7,574 bases of DNA from JBBIKU01 sp037445245 (GTDB lineage Bacteria; Chloroflexota; Anaerolineae; Anaerolineales; Anaerolineaceae): assembly GCA_037445245.1 (NCBI GenBank), contig JBBIKU010000115.1:1-7574 (forward strand), written 5' to 3'. This document shows positions 1-6,177 of this stretch, piece after piece. The notes under the pieces are model-generated. The model was not told the origin of the DNA, made no database searches, and worked only from the letters and a program-made list of their open reading frames with translations. The position numbers and the translations under genes are program-made. Every line of letters begins with the position of its first letter. Position 1 is the first letter of the stretch.

Positions 1-344
1 TGTATGGACTGTTCGAGCTGCGACAATTGGATTGGTTTGGCAAAAAAATCGTGAGCACCGTTCTTCATTGCATCCACAGCCATCTCAATGTTGCCAAAAC
101 CGGTAAATAAGATAATCGGCGGTTTGACAGGTAAATGAGCTGTTTCATAAAGCAAATTGGGTCCATAGCCGTCAGGCAAAATTACATCCAAAAGAATAAC
201 GTCACAATCACCCCGCTGCAGGCATTTACGCGCTTCCTCCAGTGTGCCAGCGCCGATGACTTCATACCCGTTTTCTTTGAGGTAATCTGCGATGAAATCG
301 CGGGCATTCTCCTCGTCATCAACAACCAGAACAGTGAGCGTCAT
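1..344 (-). CDS. Response regulator, receiver domain (partial, probably NtrC-family sigma-54 activator)
   Basis: This is the N-terminal 114 codons of a response regulator that continues past the left edge. The visible part is a whole CheY-like receiver domain. It has the acidic pair D9-D10 after the first beta strand, the phospho-acceptor D53 in the motif ILLDVILPDG, the switch residue T81 in LFTGFG, and the conserved K103 in FFAKPI. The stretch AVDAMKNGAHDFFAKP is typical of NtrC-family receivers. The start codon overlaps the stop of the upstream kinase gene (ATGA, 341-344), and a GGAG Shine-Dalgarno lies 7 nt upstream inside the kinase gene. The regulator should accept phosphate from that kinase. 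A sigma-54 gene in the same operon makes an AAA+ (GAFTGA) plus Fis-type HTH protein the likely full product, but this is inference because the output domain lies outside the window. Confidence 0.9.
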   Translation of the reverse strand, partial: MTLTVLVVDDEENARDFIADYLKENGYEVIGAGTLEEARKCLQRGDCDVILLDVILPDGYGPNLLYETAHLPVKPPIILFTGFGNIEMAVDAMKNGAHDFFAKPIQLSQLEQSI

Positions 345-2290
345 CCAGGTTCTCCATGATTTGCTACCGGCAAGTATACATGAAATACAGTACCACCAGG
401 GAAGCTGTTAACACTGATGCTCCCCTGATGGGCAGTGATGATTTGCTTGGTGATCGCCAGCCCCAAACCGGTGCCACGCGGATTGTTGGTCACGAACGGC
501 TCAAAGATATGTTCGCGAAACTCATCCGGAATTCCCAATCCGTCATCCGATAGCGTGATTTCAACCTGAGGACGATTTGCAATCACATCGTAAGGCGAAG
601 TGCGAATTGCGAGTGTTCCACCTTTTTCTCGCATCGCTTCAACCGCATTGCTGATCAAATTGGTGAAAACCTGCTCCAACGAACGCACATCTCCTAACAC
701 CAGCGGTAGTTCTGGATCTGGTTTAAAAAATGGGTTCACGTTCAGGCGCGCCAGACGCGGATGCCAACGATCCAGGATGCGTTGCAAAAATTGATTGATA
801 TCTAGCGGTTTGAATGCCGCCTCCAGCGGGCGGGAGTAAGACAGCACCGATTCCATCAACTGATCGAGTCGCGTACAGTCACCCTGCATGCGGCTAATCA
901 CATTCTGGTTCGGGTTATCCTCGTCCAAGCGGCTGGCAAGCAATTGCAATCCGGCTGAAATGTTATTGATCGGGTTGCGTACTTCGTGGGCAAACACCGC
1001 CGTAAACCCACCCAACACAGCCCGATGCTCTAGTTGTTGGGTTTGCAAGCGGATCTTTTCGTCAGAACTGACGTCCATAATGAAAATGAGCAATGCCGCC
1101 AGCGCTTCATCCTGTTGCACCGGAATGATCTGCATGTGGGCGGGGAATGTCTGCCCATCTCGGCGGTGCAGCGAAATCGTCCCCAAATTGTTGGCTGGCA
1201 CATTCCGGCATACCGCTTCCATCACCGACACCAGATTTTCAGGCCCGATGAGGATATCGGTAATCGGCAACCCCTTGACTTCCCAATCAGTGTAGCCCAG
1301 CATCATTTCCGCAGCGGGGTTGACTTCCAGAATTTGGAACTCCGGATCAATCACCAGGATTCCTTCTTGAGCGTTCTCAACGAACGTATCTCGAATCGCC
1401 AACAGCCTGCGCAAACTCAAGTTCTCTTCAAGCAAATTCGCCAGTAACATTTTTCGCTGGATGATGTCACTCAACATGGCACCGACGATCCCCAGCGACT
1501 TTTGCAACCCTGTCGCAGGAGGCTGCGCCGTGCTGCCAACCACCAGCAAGCCAAACATGCCCTCTTCCTGACCCAGGGGCGTTGAAGCAATGTATGCCAG
1601 GTTGGCAACTCTGCCAGCGCGATGTACCTCGGTAAACACGCGCCTGCCTGGCGTCCAAACTGAGGTGCTGGTCAGCCTGCCCAGATCAGCCGAGGTGATC
1701 GCATCCGGGAAAACGGGATACGGTTCATCGTAGGCAATCTTTTTTAACGTCGGATACTCGCTCTCTGCCTGGAAAATGCAGCAGAGCTCTGTGTTGAGCA
1801 GCGCTTTTGTGATTTCCAGTGATTTGACCAACATTTCTTGCAGTGATGCTGATTCCGAGGTATTGACCATTTTGAAATAAGCATCAAAGAGGTTTTCCAG
1901 GTTGATCGCAGAATCTTTTGCAGCCAAAACAGAATCGAAGCTGACCAAAAACCAGCAAGAACCCGGACTGATTTCAATAATCCGCATCGTCACCGGCAAC
2001 GCCTGCCGGTTTCTGCGTCTCAACTGCACTGGATGCTCGACTCCAATTTGGGCTGGTAGCTTGGCATCATCTTCCAGCAACGCCCCCAACTGGATGCCAT
2101 TCAAATCCTTCTGGCTGAAGGCGGTCACTTTGAAATAGGCGCTGTTACCCAGCAGCACCTGGTCTCGCCCTTTGTCATGGAGGACACACGCTTCAGGGAG
2201 CAGATTGAGCAAGCCGGCAATCTCATTCAAGCTGGGAGTGTTTCCCCGCAGTATGTTGTTGAGAGAGGATACAGAAGGAATTCGTTTCAT
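341..2290 (-). CDS. Soluble PAS-GAF-PAS sensor histidine kinase (NtrB/AtoS-like)
   Basis: A 649-residue histidine kinase. The domains I read are: a divergent PAS-like segment (about 22-120, with GNSAYFKVTAFS), a GAF domain (about 130-280), a short coiled linker (about 280-300), a second clearer PAS domain (about 302-410, with GILVIDPEFQILEVNPAAE), a HisKA dimerisation domain with phospho-acceptor H435 in FAHEVRNPINNI, and a HATPase_c domain. The ATPase part has the N box (NLISNAVEAM, N544/N548), G1 box (DDGLGIP, 582-588), F box (IFEPF, 595-599) and G2 box (GTGLGLAI, 606-613). There is no transmembrane segment or signal peptide, so it should sense a cytoplasmic signal; the ligand cannot be told. 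The HEVRNP H box and compact ATPase resemble kinases that pair with NtrC-type regulators. Its ATG overlaps the rpoN stop (ATGA, 2287-2290) without an evident Shine-Dalgarno, which suggests coupled translation, and its stop overlaps the regulator start. Confidence 0.95.
   Translation of the reverse strand: MKRIPSVSSLNNILRGNTPSLNEIAGLLNLLPEACVLHDKGRDQVLLGNSAYFKVTAFSQKDLNGIQLGALLEDDAKLPAQIGVEHPVQLRRRNRQALPVTMRIIEISPGSCWFLVSFDSVLAAKDSAINLENLFDAYFKMVNTSESASLQEMLVKSLEITKALLNTELCCIFQAESEYPTLKKIAYDEPYPVFPDAITSADLGRLTSTSVWTPGRRVFTEVHRAGRVANLAYIASTPLGQEEGMFGLLVVGSTAQPPATGLQKSLGIVGAMLSDIIQRKMLLANLLEENLSLRRLLAIRDTFVENAQEGILVIDPEFQILEVNPAAEMMLGYTDWEVKGLPITDILIGPENLVSVMEAVCRNVPANNLGTISLHRRDGQTFPAHMQIIPVQQDEALAALLIFIMDVSSDEKIRLQTQQLEHRAVLGGFTAVFAHEVRNPINNISAGLQLLASRLDEDNPNQNVISRMQGDCTRLDQLMESVLSYSRPLEAAFKPLDINQFLQRILDRWHPRLARLNVNPFFKPDPELPLVLGDVRSLEQVFTNLISNAVEAMREKGGTLAIRTSPYDVIANRPQVEITLSDDGLGIPDEFREHIFEPFVTNNPRGTGLGLAITKQIITAHQGSISVNSFPGGTVFHVYLPVANHGEPG
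352..355 (-). promoter_or_regulatory. Ribosome binding site of the response regulator gene
   Basis: GGAG on the minus strand, inside the end of the kinase gene, is 7 nt from the regulator ATG. It fixes that start and lets the regulator be translated both by re-initiation and independently. Confidence 0.6.
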
Positions 2291-3708
2291 GCGGCTTGAC
2301 CGGCAGTCTGACGCAAGTGGGCAGGCAAGATTCCTTCCATCGAGCGATATTTTGCCACTGTTCGCCGGGCAACGGAGAATCCTTGCTTTTTCAGCAAGGC
2401 CACCAACTGCGAATCGCTCATCGGCGAGTTTTCTTTGGCAATGATATCCTTCAGAACAGTTCGTACATTCAAACTGCGATCAAAAAAGGAAGCCATCGGA
2501 ATGATTTTGCGGTTGGGCAATTGAACGGTTTTATTGGCAACCGCTCGCGAAATCGTCGATTCGTGTACTTCCAACTCCTTTGAAATTTGCGCTCGCGTCA
2601 GTGGAACAAGATGTTTCTCCCCATTTATGATAAACCGCTTCTGCAAAGCCACCAGGCGTTGAACCAGCCTGTGGATGGTGTGGTTGCGCTGCTGAAGACA
2701 TTTGACAAACAAAGACGCCCGTTCTAGATCGTTTTTCCACTCTTCTCGTTTCTCGCCGGATGCTTCGGCGACCACGCGTTTAAAAAGCGGGTTGACCCTC
2801 AAGGTGCCGCTGAGGGGTAGAATGATCTCAACCACCAGGCGTCCATCCGCATCATCGGAGAGATAATCGATCAGAATATCGGGGTGATGGTAAACCGTGC
2901 AATGGCTGTTAGCTGGCTGACGAACATCACCCCAGTGCGAACGAGCCGGGAAAGGATTAAGATTCTCGCTGATAAATGCAACCGCACTTTGAACGGCACG
3001 CACACTCACCCCAAACTGACGCGCCAGTTCGGCGTGCTGCCTGCGGCTGACCAGCGCCATACCCTCTTCTACGATCTGCTTCGCCAGTTCGGGCACCACC
3101 ACCGTTTCCGATAGAACTTCAATTTGCACCCGAAGGGCTTCGTAAGTTGAGGTGGAGCCAACACCCAACGGGTCAGCGCGTTGAATAACCTCTTGTACCG
3201 CCTTAAGCATCTCGAGCGGCACATGCAAATAACGCGCCGCTTCGACAAAGGAGACGGTCAACAAGCCATCTTCATCCAGGTTACTAAGCAAAAACGCCGC
3301 TACCACTCTTTCCTCGGGCTCCAAATCAGGGGCAACCTGGCGTAAAACATAGGTGGCTAAATCCTCACCGGTAGCCGAAAAATCATCTTCGGGCATCGCA
3401 TCTGTCCTGCCGTCCCCCATCGGGATAAAATCATCCCTCGGCGAGACAAAAATCACCGCTTCACTTTCTTTTCCCGCTGGCGGACAACTGCAAATTGGGC
3501 AGGGTCCGCGCGGAGGAAGAAGGCGGCGGCAGGTCGGGCAGCGGCGTTCCTCCACCAGTTCGAGCGCCGGGTTCGCCGATAGTTCGGCATCGATTTGCTG
3601 CCGAAGCTCGCCAACCGTCAAACTAAGCAGAGTCATCGTCTGCGCTAGATGAGCAGTAGCCAGCGGTCGCATGACCGGCTTGGGCATCGGTTTATGAATC
3701 TGAAACAT
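2287..3708 (-). CDS. rpoN: RNA polymerase sigma-54 factor RpoN
   Basis: Sigma-54 directs RNA polymerase to -24/-12 promoters and needs an ATP-driven enhancer-binding protein to open them. Region I (about 9-53) contains the hallmark TLLSLTVGELRQQI and NPALELVE, though it has few glutamines. The core-binding domain (about 115-250) has LLSNLDEDGLLTV (140-152) and ADPLGVGS (178-185). The helix-turn-helix is near 371-395 (KELEVHESTISRAVANK), and the RpoN box ARRTVAKYR (447-455) is intact. The length (473 aa) is normal for the family. The oddity is a cysteine cluster at 57-75 (CPTC, nine residues, CPICSC) between region I and the core-binding domain; sigma-54 proteins I know well lack it, and it could bind zinc. 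The ATG at 3708 follows GGGTGA at 4 nt spacing and leaves the usual region I start. This is the first gene of a three-gene operon with the kinase and regulator, and its promoter candidate is itself of -24/-12 type. Confidence 0.97.
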   Translation of the reverse strand: MFQIHKPMPKPVMRPLATAHLAQTMTLLSLTVGELRQQIDAELSANPALELVEERRCPTCRRLLPPRGPCPICSCPPAGKESEAVIFVSPRDDFIPMGDGRTDAMPEDDFSATGEDLATYVLRQVAPDLEPEERVVAAFLLSNLDEDGLLTVSFVEAARYLHVPLEMLKAVQEVIQRADPLGVGSTSTYEALRVQIEVLSETVVVPELAKQIVEEGMALVSRRQHAELARQFGVSVRAVQSAVAFISENLNPFPARSHWGDVRQPANSHCTVYHHPDILIDYLSDDADGRLVVEIILPLSGTLRVNPLFKRVVAEASGEKREEWKNDLERASLFVKCLQQRNHTIHRLVQRLVALQKRFIINGEKHLVPLTRAQISKELEVHESTISRAVANKTVQLPNRKIIPMASFFDRSLNVRTVLKDIIAKENSPMSDSQLVALLKKQGFSVARRTVAKYRSMEGILPAHLRQTAGQAA

Positions 3709-3712
3709 GGGA

Positions 3713-3718
3713 TCACCC
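3713..3718 (-). promoter_or_regulatory. Ribosome binding site of rpoN
   Basis: On the minus strand GGGTGA lies 4 nt upstream of the rpoN ATG. The match to the anti-Shine-Dalgarno is moderate and the spacing is short, but it supports this ATG as the start. Confidence 0.5.
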
Positions 3719-3729
3719 GTTTGATGGTT

Positions 3730-3758
3730 AGTATAGTCCTTTCAGCACATTGTTGCAA
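3730..3758 (-). promoter_or_regulatory. Candidate housekeeping (sigma-70-type) promoter of rpoN operon
   Basis: On the minus strand TATACT (3735-3730) is a 5/6 match to the -10 consensus TATAAT. A 17-bp spacer upstream is TTGCAA (3758-3753), a 4/6 match to TTGACA. The start would be near 3723, leaving a leader of about 15 nt that still contains the Shine-Dalgarno. The -35 box shares its bases with the -12 element of the sigma-54 candidate, so the two polymerases could not bind at once. It could supply basal rpoN expression. Confidence 0.45.
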
Positions 3759-3769
3759 GTTCCATACCA
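3754..3769 (-). promoter_or_regulatory. Candidate sigma-54 (-24/-12) promoter of rpoN operon
   Basis: Read on the minus strand, the element is TGGTATGGAACTTGCA. Against the consensus TGGCACG-N4-TTGCW it keeps the invariant GG (3768-3767) and GC (3756-3755) with the exact 12-bp offset. It also keeps the G before the spacer and the full TTGCA, and differs only by C-to-T changes at two tolerated positions. Taking the C of GC as -12 puts +1 near 3743, which gives a leader of about 35 nt that includes the Shine-Dalgarno. Its place directly upstream of rpoN argues for autoregulation. It is the only -24/-12 element with correct spacing that I noticed in the window, but I scanned by eye. Confidence 0.65.
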
Positions 3770-3790
3770 GCCTTTTTGAGCAGGCGATGG

Positions 3791-3796
3791 TAGAAT
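3791..3796 (+). promoter_or_regulatory. Candidate -10 box for trmFO (near-leaderless)
   Basis: TAGAAT starts 14 bases before the trmFO ATG (3805). Transcription would begin 6-7 bases after the box, at about 3802-3804, so the mRNA would have almost no leader. This agrees with the absence of any Shine-Dalgarno (the upstream bases are A-rich). I see no convincing -35 at normal spacing. Confidence 0.35.
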
Positions 3797-3804
3797 AAAA
3801 AACA

Positions 3805-5208
3805 ATGGCTAGCCATTTTAGAAGAAAGCATGCAAAACACCTGATCGTTATCGGAGGCGGTCTGGCAGGCGCCGAAGCCGCCTGGCAGGCTGCCATCCGC
3901 GGTGTTGAGGCCACCCTTTACGAGATGCGTCCAATCGTGGCAACCGGCGCTCACACCACCGCTTTATTGGCTGAACTGGTATGTTCAAACTCGCTCGGCT
4001 CTAAGTTGATCGATCGGGCGAGCGGACTCTTGCAAACAGAAGCGCGGCAGATGGGATCTCTCCTGCTGCAATGCGCTGAAAAGTCCGCCCTGCCCACCGG
4101 CAGCGCCCTGGCAGTCGACCGAACCGCCTTCGCCGAACAGGTCACCCACCAAATCGAAAACCACCCGCGTATCCAGATCGTCCGCCAGGAAGCTACCACA
4201 ATCCCGCAACAGCTCGTCATCATTGCCTCCGGACCACTAACCTCACCCCGGCTTGCCGATTCCATCCGTCGCTTCACCGGACGACAACACCTGTTTTTCT
4301 TCGATGCCATTTCGCCCATCGTCAGCGCCGAAACGATTGACATGTCCATCGCTTTTCGGGCTTCGCGCTACGAGCGGGGCGACCACACCCAGGGCGACTA
4401 CATCAACTGTCCCTTGACAGATGAGGAATACACAAATTTCGTCGAAGCCCTACGCACCGCCGACCGTAATCCCTTGCGCGCCTTCGAAAGCACCATCACC
4501 GAGGGTGTGCGCGCTGGTATTTCAGAGCATTTCGAAGGCTGTCTCCCCATCGAAATTTTGGCAAGCCGTCACCCCGCCACCCTGGCATACGGCCCAATGC
4601 GCCCGGTGGGGTTGCGAGATCCCAAAACCGGCAAGCGTCCGGCGGCAGTTGTTCAACTGCGGCAGGATAACCAAGCTGGCAATCTGTATAATCTGGTCGG
4701 CTTCCAAACCAACCTGACCTATGCGGAGCAACAAAGGGTCTTCCGCATGATCCCTGGCTTAGAAAAGGCGGAATTCACCCGCTTTGGCTCAATGCACCGC
4801 AACACCTTTATTGCCTCCCCGCTCTTATTGTCTCCTACGTTGCAAAGCCGCCAGCGTCCAGATCTATTCCTTGCCGGGCAAATCACCGGCGTGGAAGGTT
4901 ACATGGGAAATATTGCAACCGGTTTGCTGGCAGGCATAAACGCCGCCCACCTGATCGAAGGCAAACCGCTTCTGACCTTTCCACCAACGACCATGTTGGG
5001 CGCTTTGTGCCATTATGTTTGTTCAGCCGATCCTGATCATTTCCAACCGATGAAAGCGAATTTCGGCATTCTGCCTCAGTTGGATTCGCCACCCCAAAAC
5101 AAGAATGAACGATACAATCAATATGTTCAGCGAGCCCTGAGGGATTTGAAGAAGCTGAACCAATCTCACCCAGCGGGCGCACTCGAACCTCTGGCGCCGG
5201 AAAGATAG
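3805..5208 (+). CDS. trmFO: Methylenetetrahydrofolate-tRNA-(uracil-5-)-methyltransferase TrmFO
   Basis: TrmFO makes 5-methyluridine at position 54 of the tRNA T-loop, using methylenetetrahydrofolate as carbon donor and FAD/NAD(P)H as reductant. The N-terminal Rossmann motif LIVIGGGLAGAEAAWQAA (13-30) binds FAD. C60 in ELVCSNSLGS and C246 in FEGCLPIE match the two functional cysteines known from the family. The motif YGPMRPVGL (262-270) and the C-terminal FAD motif LFLAGQITGVEGYMGNIATG (354-373) are intact and separate it from GidA/MnmG, which is longer. At 467 aa it is slightly longer than the usual 435-450, because of a short basic N-terminal stretch before the Rossmann strand and a C-terminal tail. 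There is no other in-frame start near the ATG. It heads a plus-strand run of genes divergent from rpoN, and the next gene starts 2 nt after its stop. Confidence 0.97.
   Translation: MASHFRRKHAKHLIVIGGGLAGAEAAWQAAIRGVEATLYEMRPIVATGAHTTALLAELVCSNSLGSKLIDRASGLLQTEARQMGSLLLQCAEKSALPTGSALAVDRTAFAEQVTHQIENHPRIQIVRQEATTIPQQLVIIASGPLTSPRLADSIRRFTGRQHLFFFDAISPIVSAETIDMSIAFRASRYERGDHTQGDYINCPLTDEEYTNFVEALRTADRNPLRAFESTITEGVRAGISEHFEGCLPIEILASRHPATLAYGPMRPVGLRDPKTGKRPAAVVQLRQDNQAGNLYNLVGFQTNLTYAEQQRVFRMIPGLEKAEFTRFGSMHRNTFIASPLLLSPTLQSRQRPDLFLAGQITGVEGYMGNIATGLLAGINAAHLIEGKPLLTFPPTTMLGALCHYVCSADPDHFQPMKANFGILPQLDSPPQNKNERYNQYVQRALRDLKKLNQSHPAGALEPLAPER
3860..3890. promoter_or_regulatory. Paired palindromic sites, possible enhancer (UAS) for the rpoN promoter
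   Basis: Two 11-bp sites, GTCTGGCAGGC (3860-3870) and GCCTGGCAGGC (3880-3890), have centres exactly 20 bp apart. The second is a perfect inverted repeat around one central base and the first has one mismatch. Relative to the predicted sigma-54 start at 3743 they are centred at about -122 and -142, which is the usual range for enhancer-binding-protein sites. They lie inside trmFO and encode parts of its conserved FAD motif, so codon constraint or chance is a real alternative. Confidence 0.25.
5199..5204 (+). promoter_or_regulatory. Ribosome binding site of the M28 peptidase gene
   Basis: GGAAAG, inside the last codons of trmFO, is 6 nt from the ATG at 5211. It supports that start and tight coupling to trmFO. 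Confidence 0.4.
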
Positions 5209-5210
5209 GA

Positions 5211-6134
5211 ATGAAAAACAAACTACCCATTCCATTGCCGTTTATTATCATCTTTGGCACAGTATTTCTCATTGCTATAATTCAATTAATTCTGGCGCTA
5301 ACCCTCACACCCGAACCGGGCTTCAGTGGCGAAAAGGCGCTGGAAGATATTTCGTACCAATTTCGCTTTGGACCGCGCCTGCCCGGCAGCTCCTCACACA
5401 CACAAACCGCCCGCTGGATCAATGCTGAGCTACGTCGTCACGCCTGGAACGTCGAAATCCAGCGCGATCATTACAAAGGACAAATCGTGCACAACGTAAT
5501 CGCCAAACGTGGCGAGGGCAGACCTTGGATCATCCTGGGAACTCATTACGACACCCGCCAGTGGGCAGACCAGGACCCAGACCCCTCCCTGCGAAAAAAA
5601 CCGGTTGAAGGCGCCAACGATGGCGCCTCCGGTGTCGCCGTTCTGGTTGAGCTGGGAAGATCACTGCCCCCCACATTATCCAAACAAATCTGGTTGGTAT
5701 TCTTCGATGCCGAAGATCAGGGCGACATTCCCGGCTGGGAATGGATCATGGGATCGCAGTTCTTTGTCGAGCAGCTCGAAGATACCCCCGATGCGGTCAT
5801 CATCGTGGACATGGTGGGAGACGCCGACCTTCAAATTTACTGGGAACGAAATTCCGATCCAGAACTAATGAGAGAGATTTGGGATGTAGCCGACCAACTA
5901 GGTCACCGCGATTCATTCATCCCGGTGTATCGATACCAATTGCTGGACGATCACATTCCCTTCGTCGAAAAAGGGATCCCCACCGCCCTCATCATCGATT
6001 TCGATTATCCCTACTGGCACACCACCCACGACACCCTCGACAAAGTTTCCACAGAAAGCCTGCAAAAAGTTGGCGACACGCTTTATTACTGGCTGCTCGA
6101 AGATTGGCAAAACAAACAACCTGATGTAAACTAA
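5211..6134 (+). CDS. Membrane-anchored M28-family zinc peptidase / glutaminyl-cyclase-like protein
   Basis: A 307-residue protein with one hydrophobic N-terminal segment (about 8-32, with few basic residues before it), probably a signal anchor that places the catalytic domain outside the membrane. The rest is an M28 aminopeptidase fold. Metal and catalytic residues can be placed: H112 and D114 in LGTHYDTR, D137 in EGANDGASGVAV, E168-D169 in FFDAEDQG, D200 in IIVDMVGD, and H270 in YWHTTHDT. The FFDAED pattern followed by a Trp-rich GWEWIMGSQFF segment and the WHTTHDT motif are closer to the glutaminyl-peptide cyclotransferase-like branch than to the classic two-zinc aminopeptidases. Cyclisation of N-terminal glutamine and peptide hydrolysis are both possible, and the sequence alone does not decide. 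It starts 2 nt after trmFO, so it is very probably co-transcribed, though no functional link to tRNA methylation is evident. Confidence 0.85.
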   Translation: MKNKLPIPLPFIIIFGTVFLIAIIQLILALTLTPEPGFSGEKALEDISYQFRFGPRLPGSSSHTQTARWINAELRRHAWNVEIQRDHYKGQIVHNVIAKRGEGRPWIILGTHYDTRQWADQDPDPSLRKKPVEGANDGASGVAVLVELGRSLPPTLSKQIWLVFFDAEDQGDIPGWEWIMGSQFFVEQLEDTPDAVIIVDMVGDADLQIYWERNSDPELMREIWDVADQLGHRDSFIPVYRYQLLDDHIPFVEKGIPTALIIDFDYPYWHTTHDTLDKVSTESLQKVGDTLYYWLLEDWQNKQPDVN

Positions 6135-6177
6135 TAGCGATACCAAAACGAATCCTAAATTGAGACAACCAAAGCCG

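Noticed and set aside
1197..1212. TGGCACATTCCGGCAT on the plus strand, resembling a -24/-12 promoter
   Set aside because: GG-to-GC offset is one base short, the TT of TTGC is missing, and it lies antisense inside the kinase gene.
888..1447. Open frames of 135 and 137 codons on the plus strand opposite the kinase gene
   Set aside because: They mirror the kinase coding sequence, overlap one another in different frames, and show no recognisable protein features; the kinase has every expected motif.
1990..2010. Inverted repeat ACCGGCA / TGCCGGT with a short loop
   Set aside because: It lies well inside the kinase coding sequence with no following T-run, so it is not a terminator; no regulatory context supports it.
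3951..4349. 132-codon open frame on the minus strand inside trmFO
   Set aside because: It lies wholly opposite a well-conserved trmFO segment, and its translation is rich in Cys, Arg and Ser as expected for an antisense shadow.
4883..5272. 129-codon minus-strand open frame spanning the trmFO/M28 junction
   Set aside because: It is antisense to two confident genes joined by a 2-nt gap, with no family resemblance and no plausible ribosome binding site.
5254..5275. TGGCACA followed by ATTGCT near the start of the M28 gene
   Set aside because: The two halves are about six bases too far apart for sigma-54 and the site lies inside the coding sequence.
6160..6177. TTG start giving a 403-residue aminotransferase
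   Set aside because: The extra residues MRQPKP add nothing that resembles family N termini, and an ATG follows 18 bases later; neither start has a good Shine-Dalgarno, so the longer form cannot be fully excluded.
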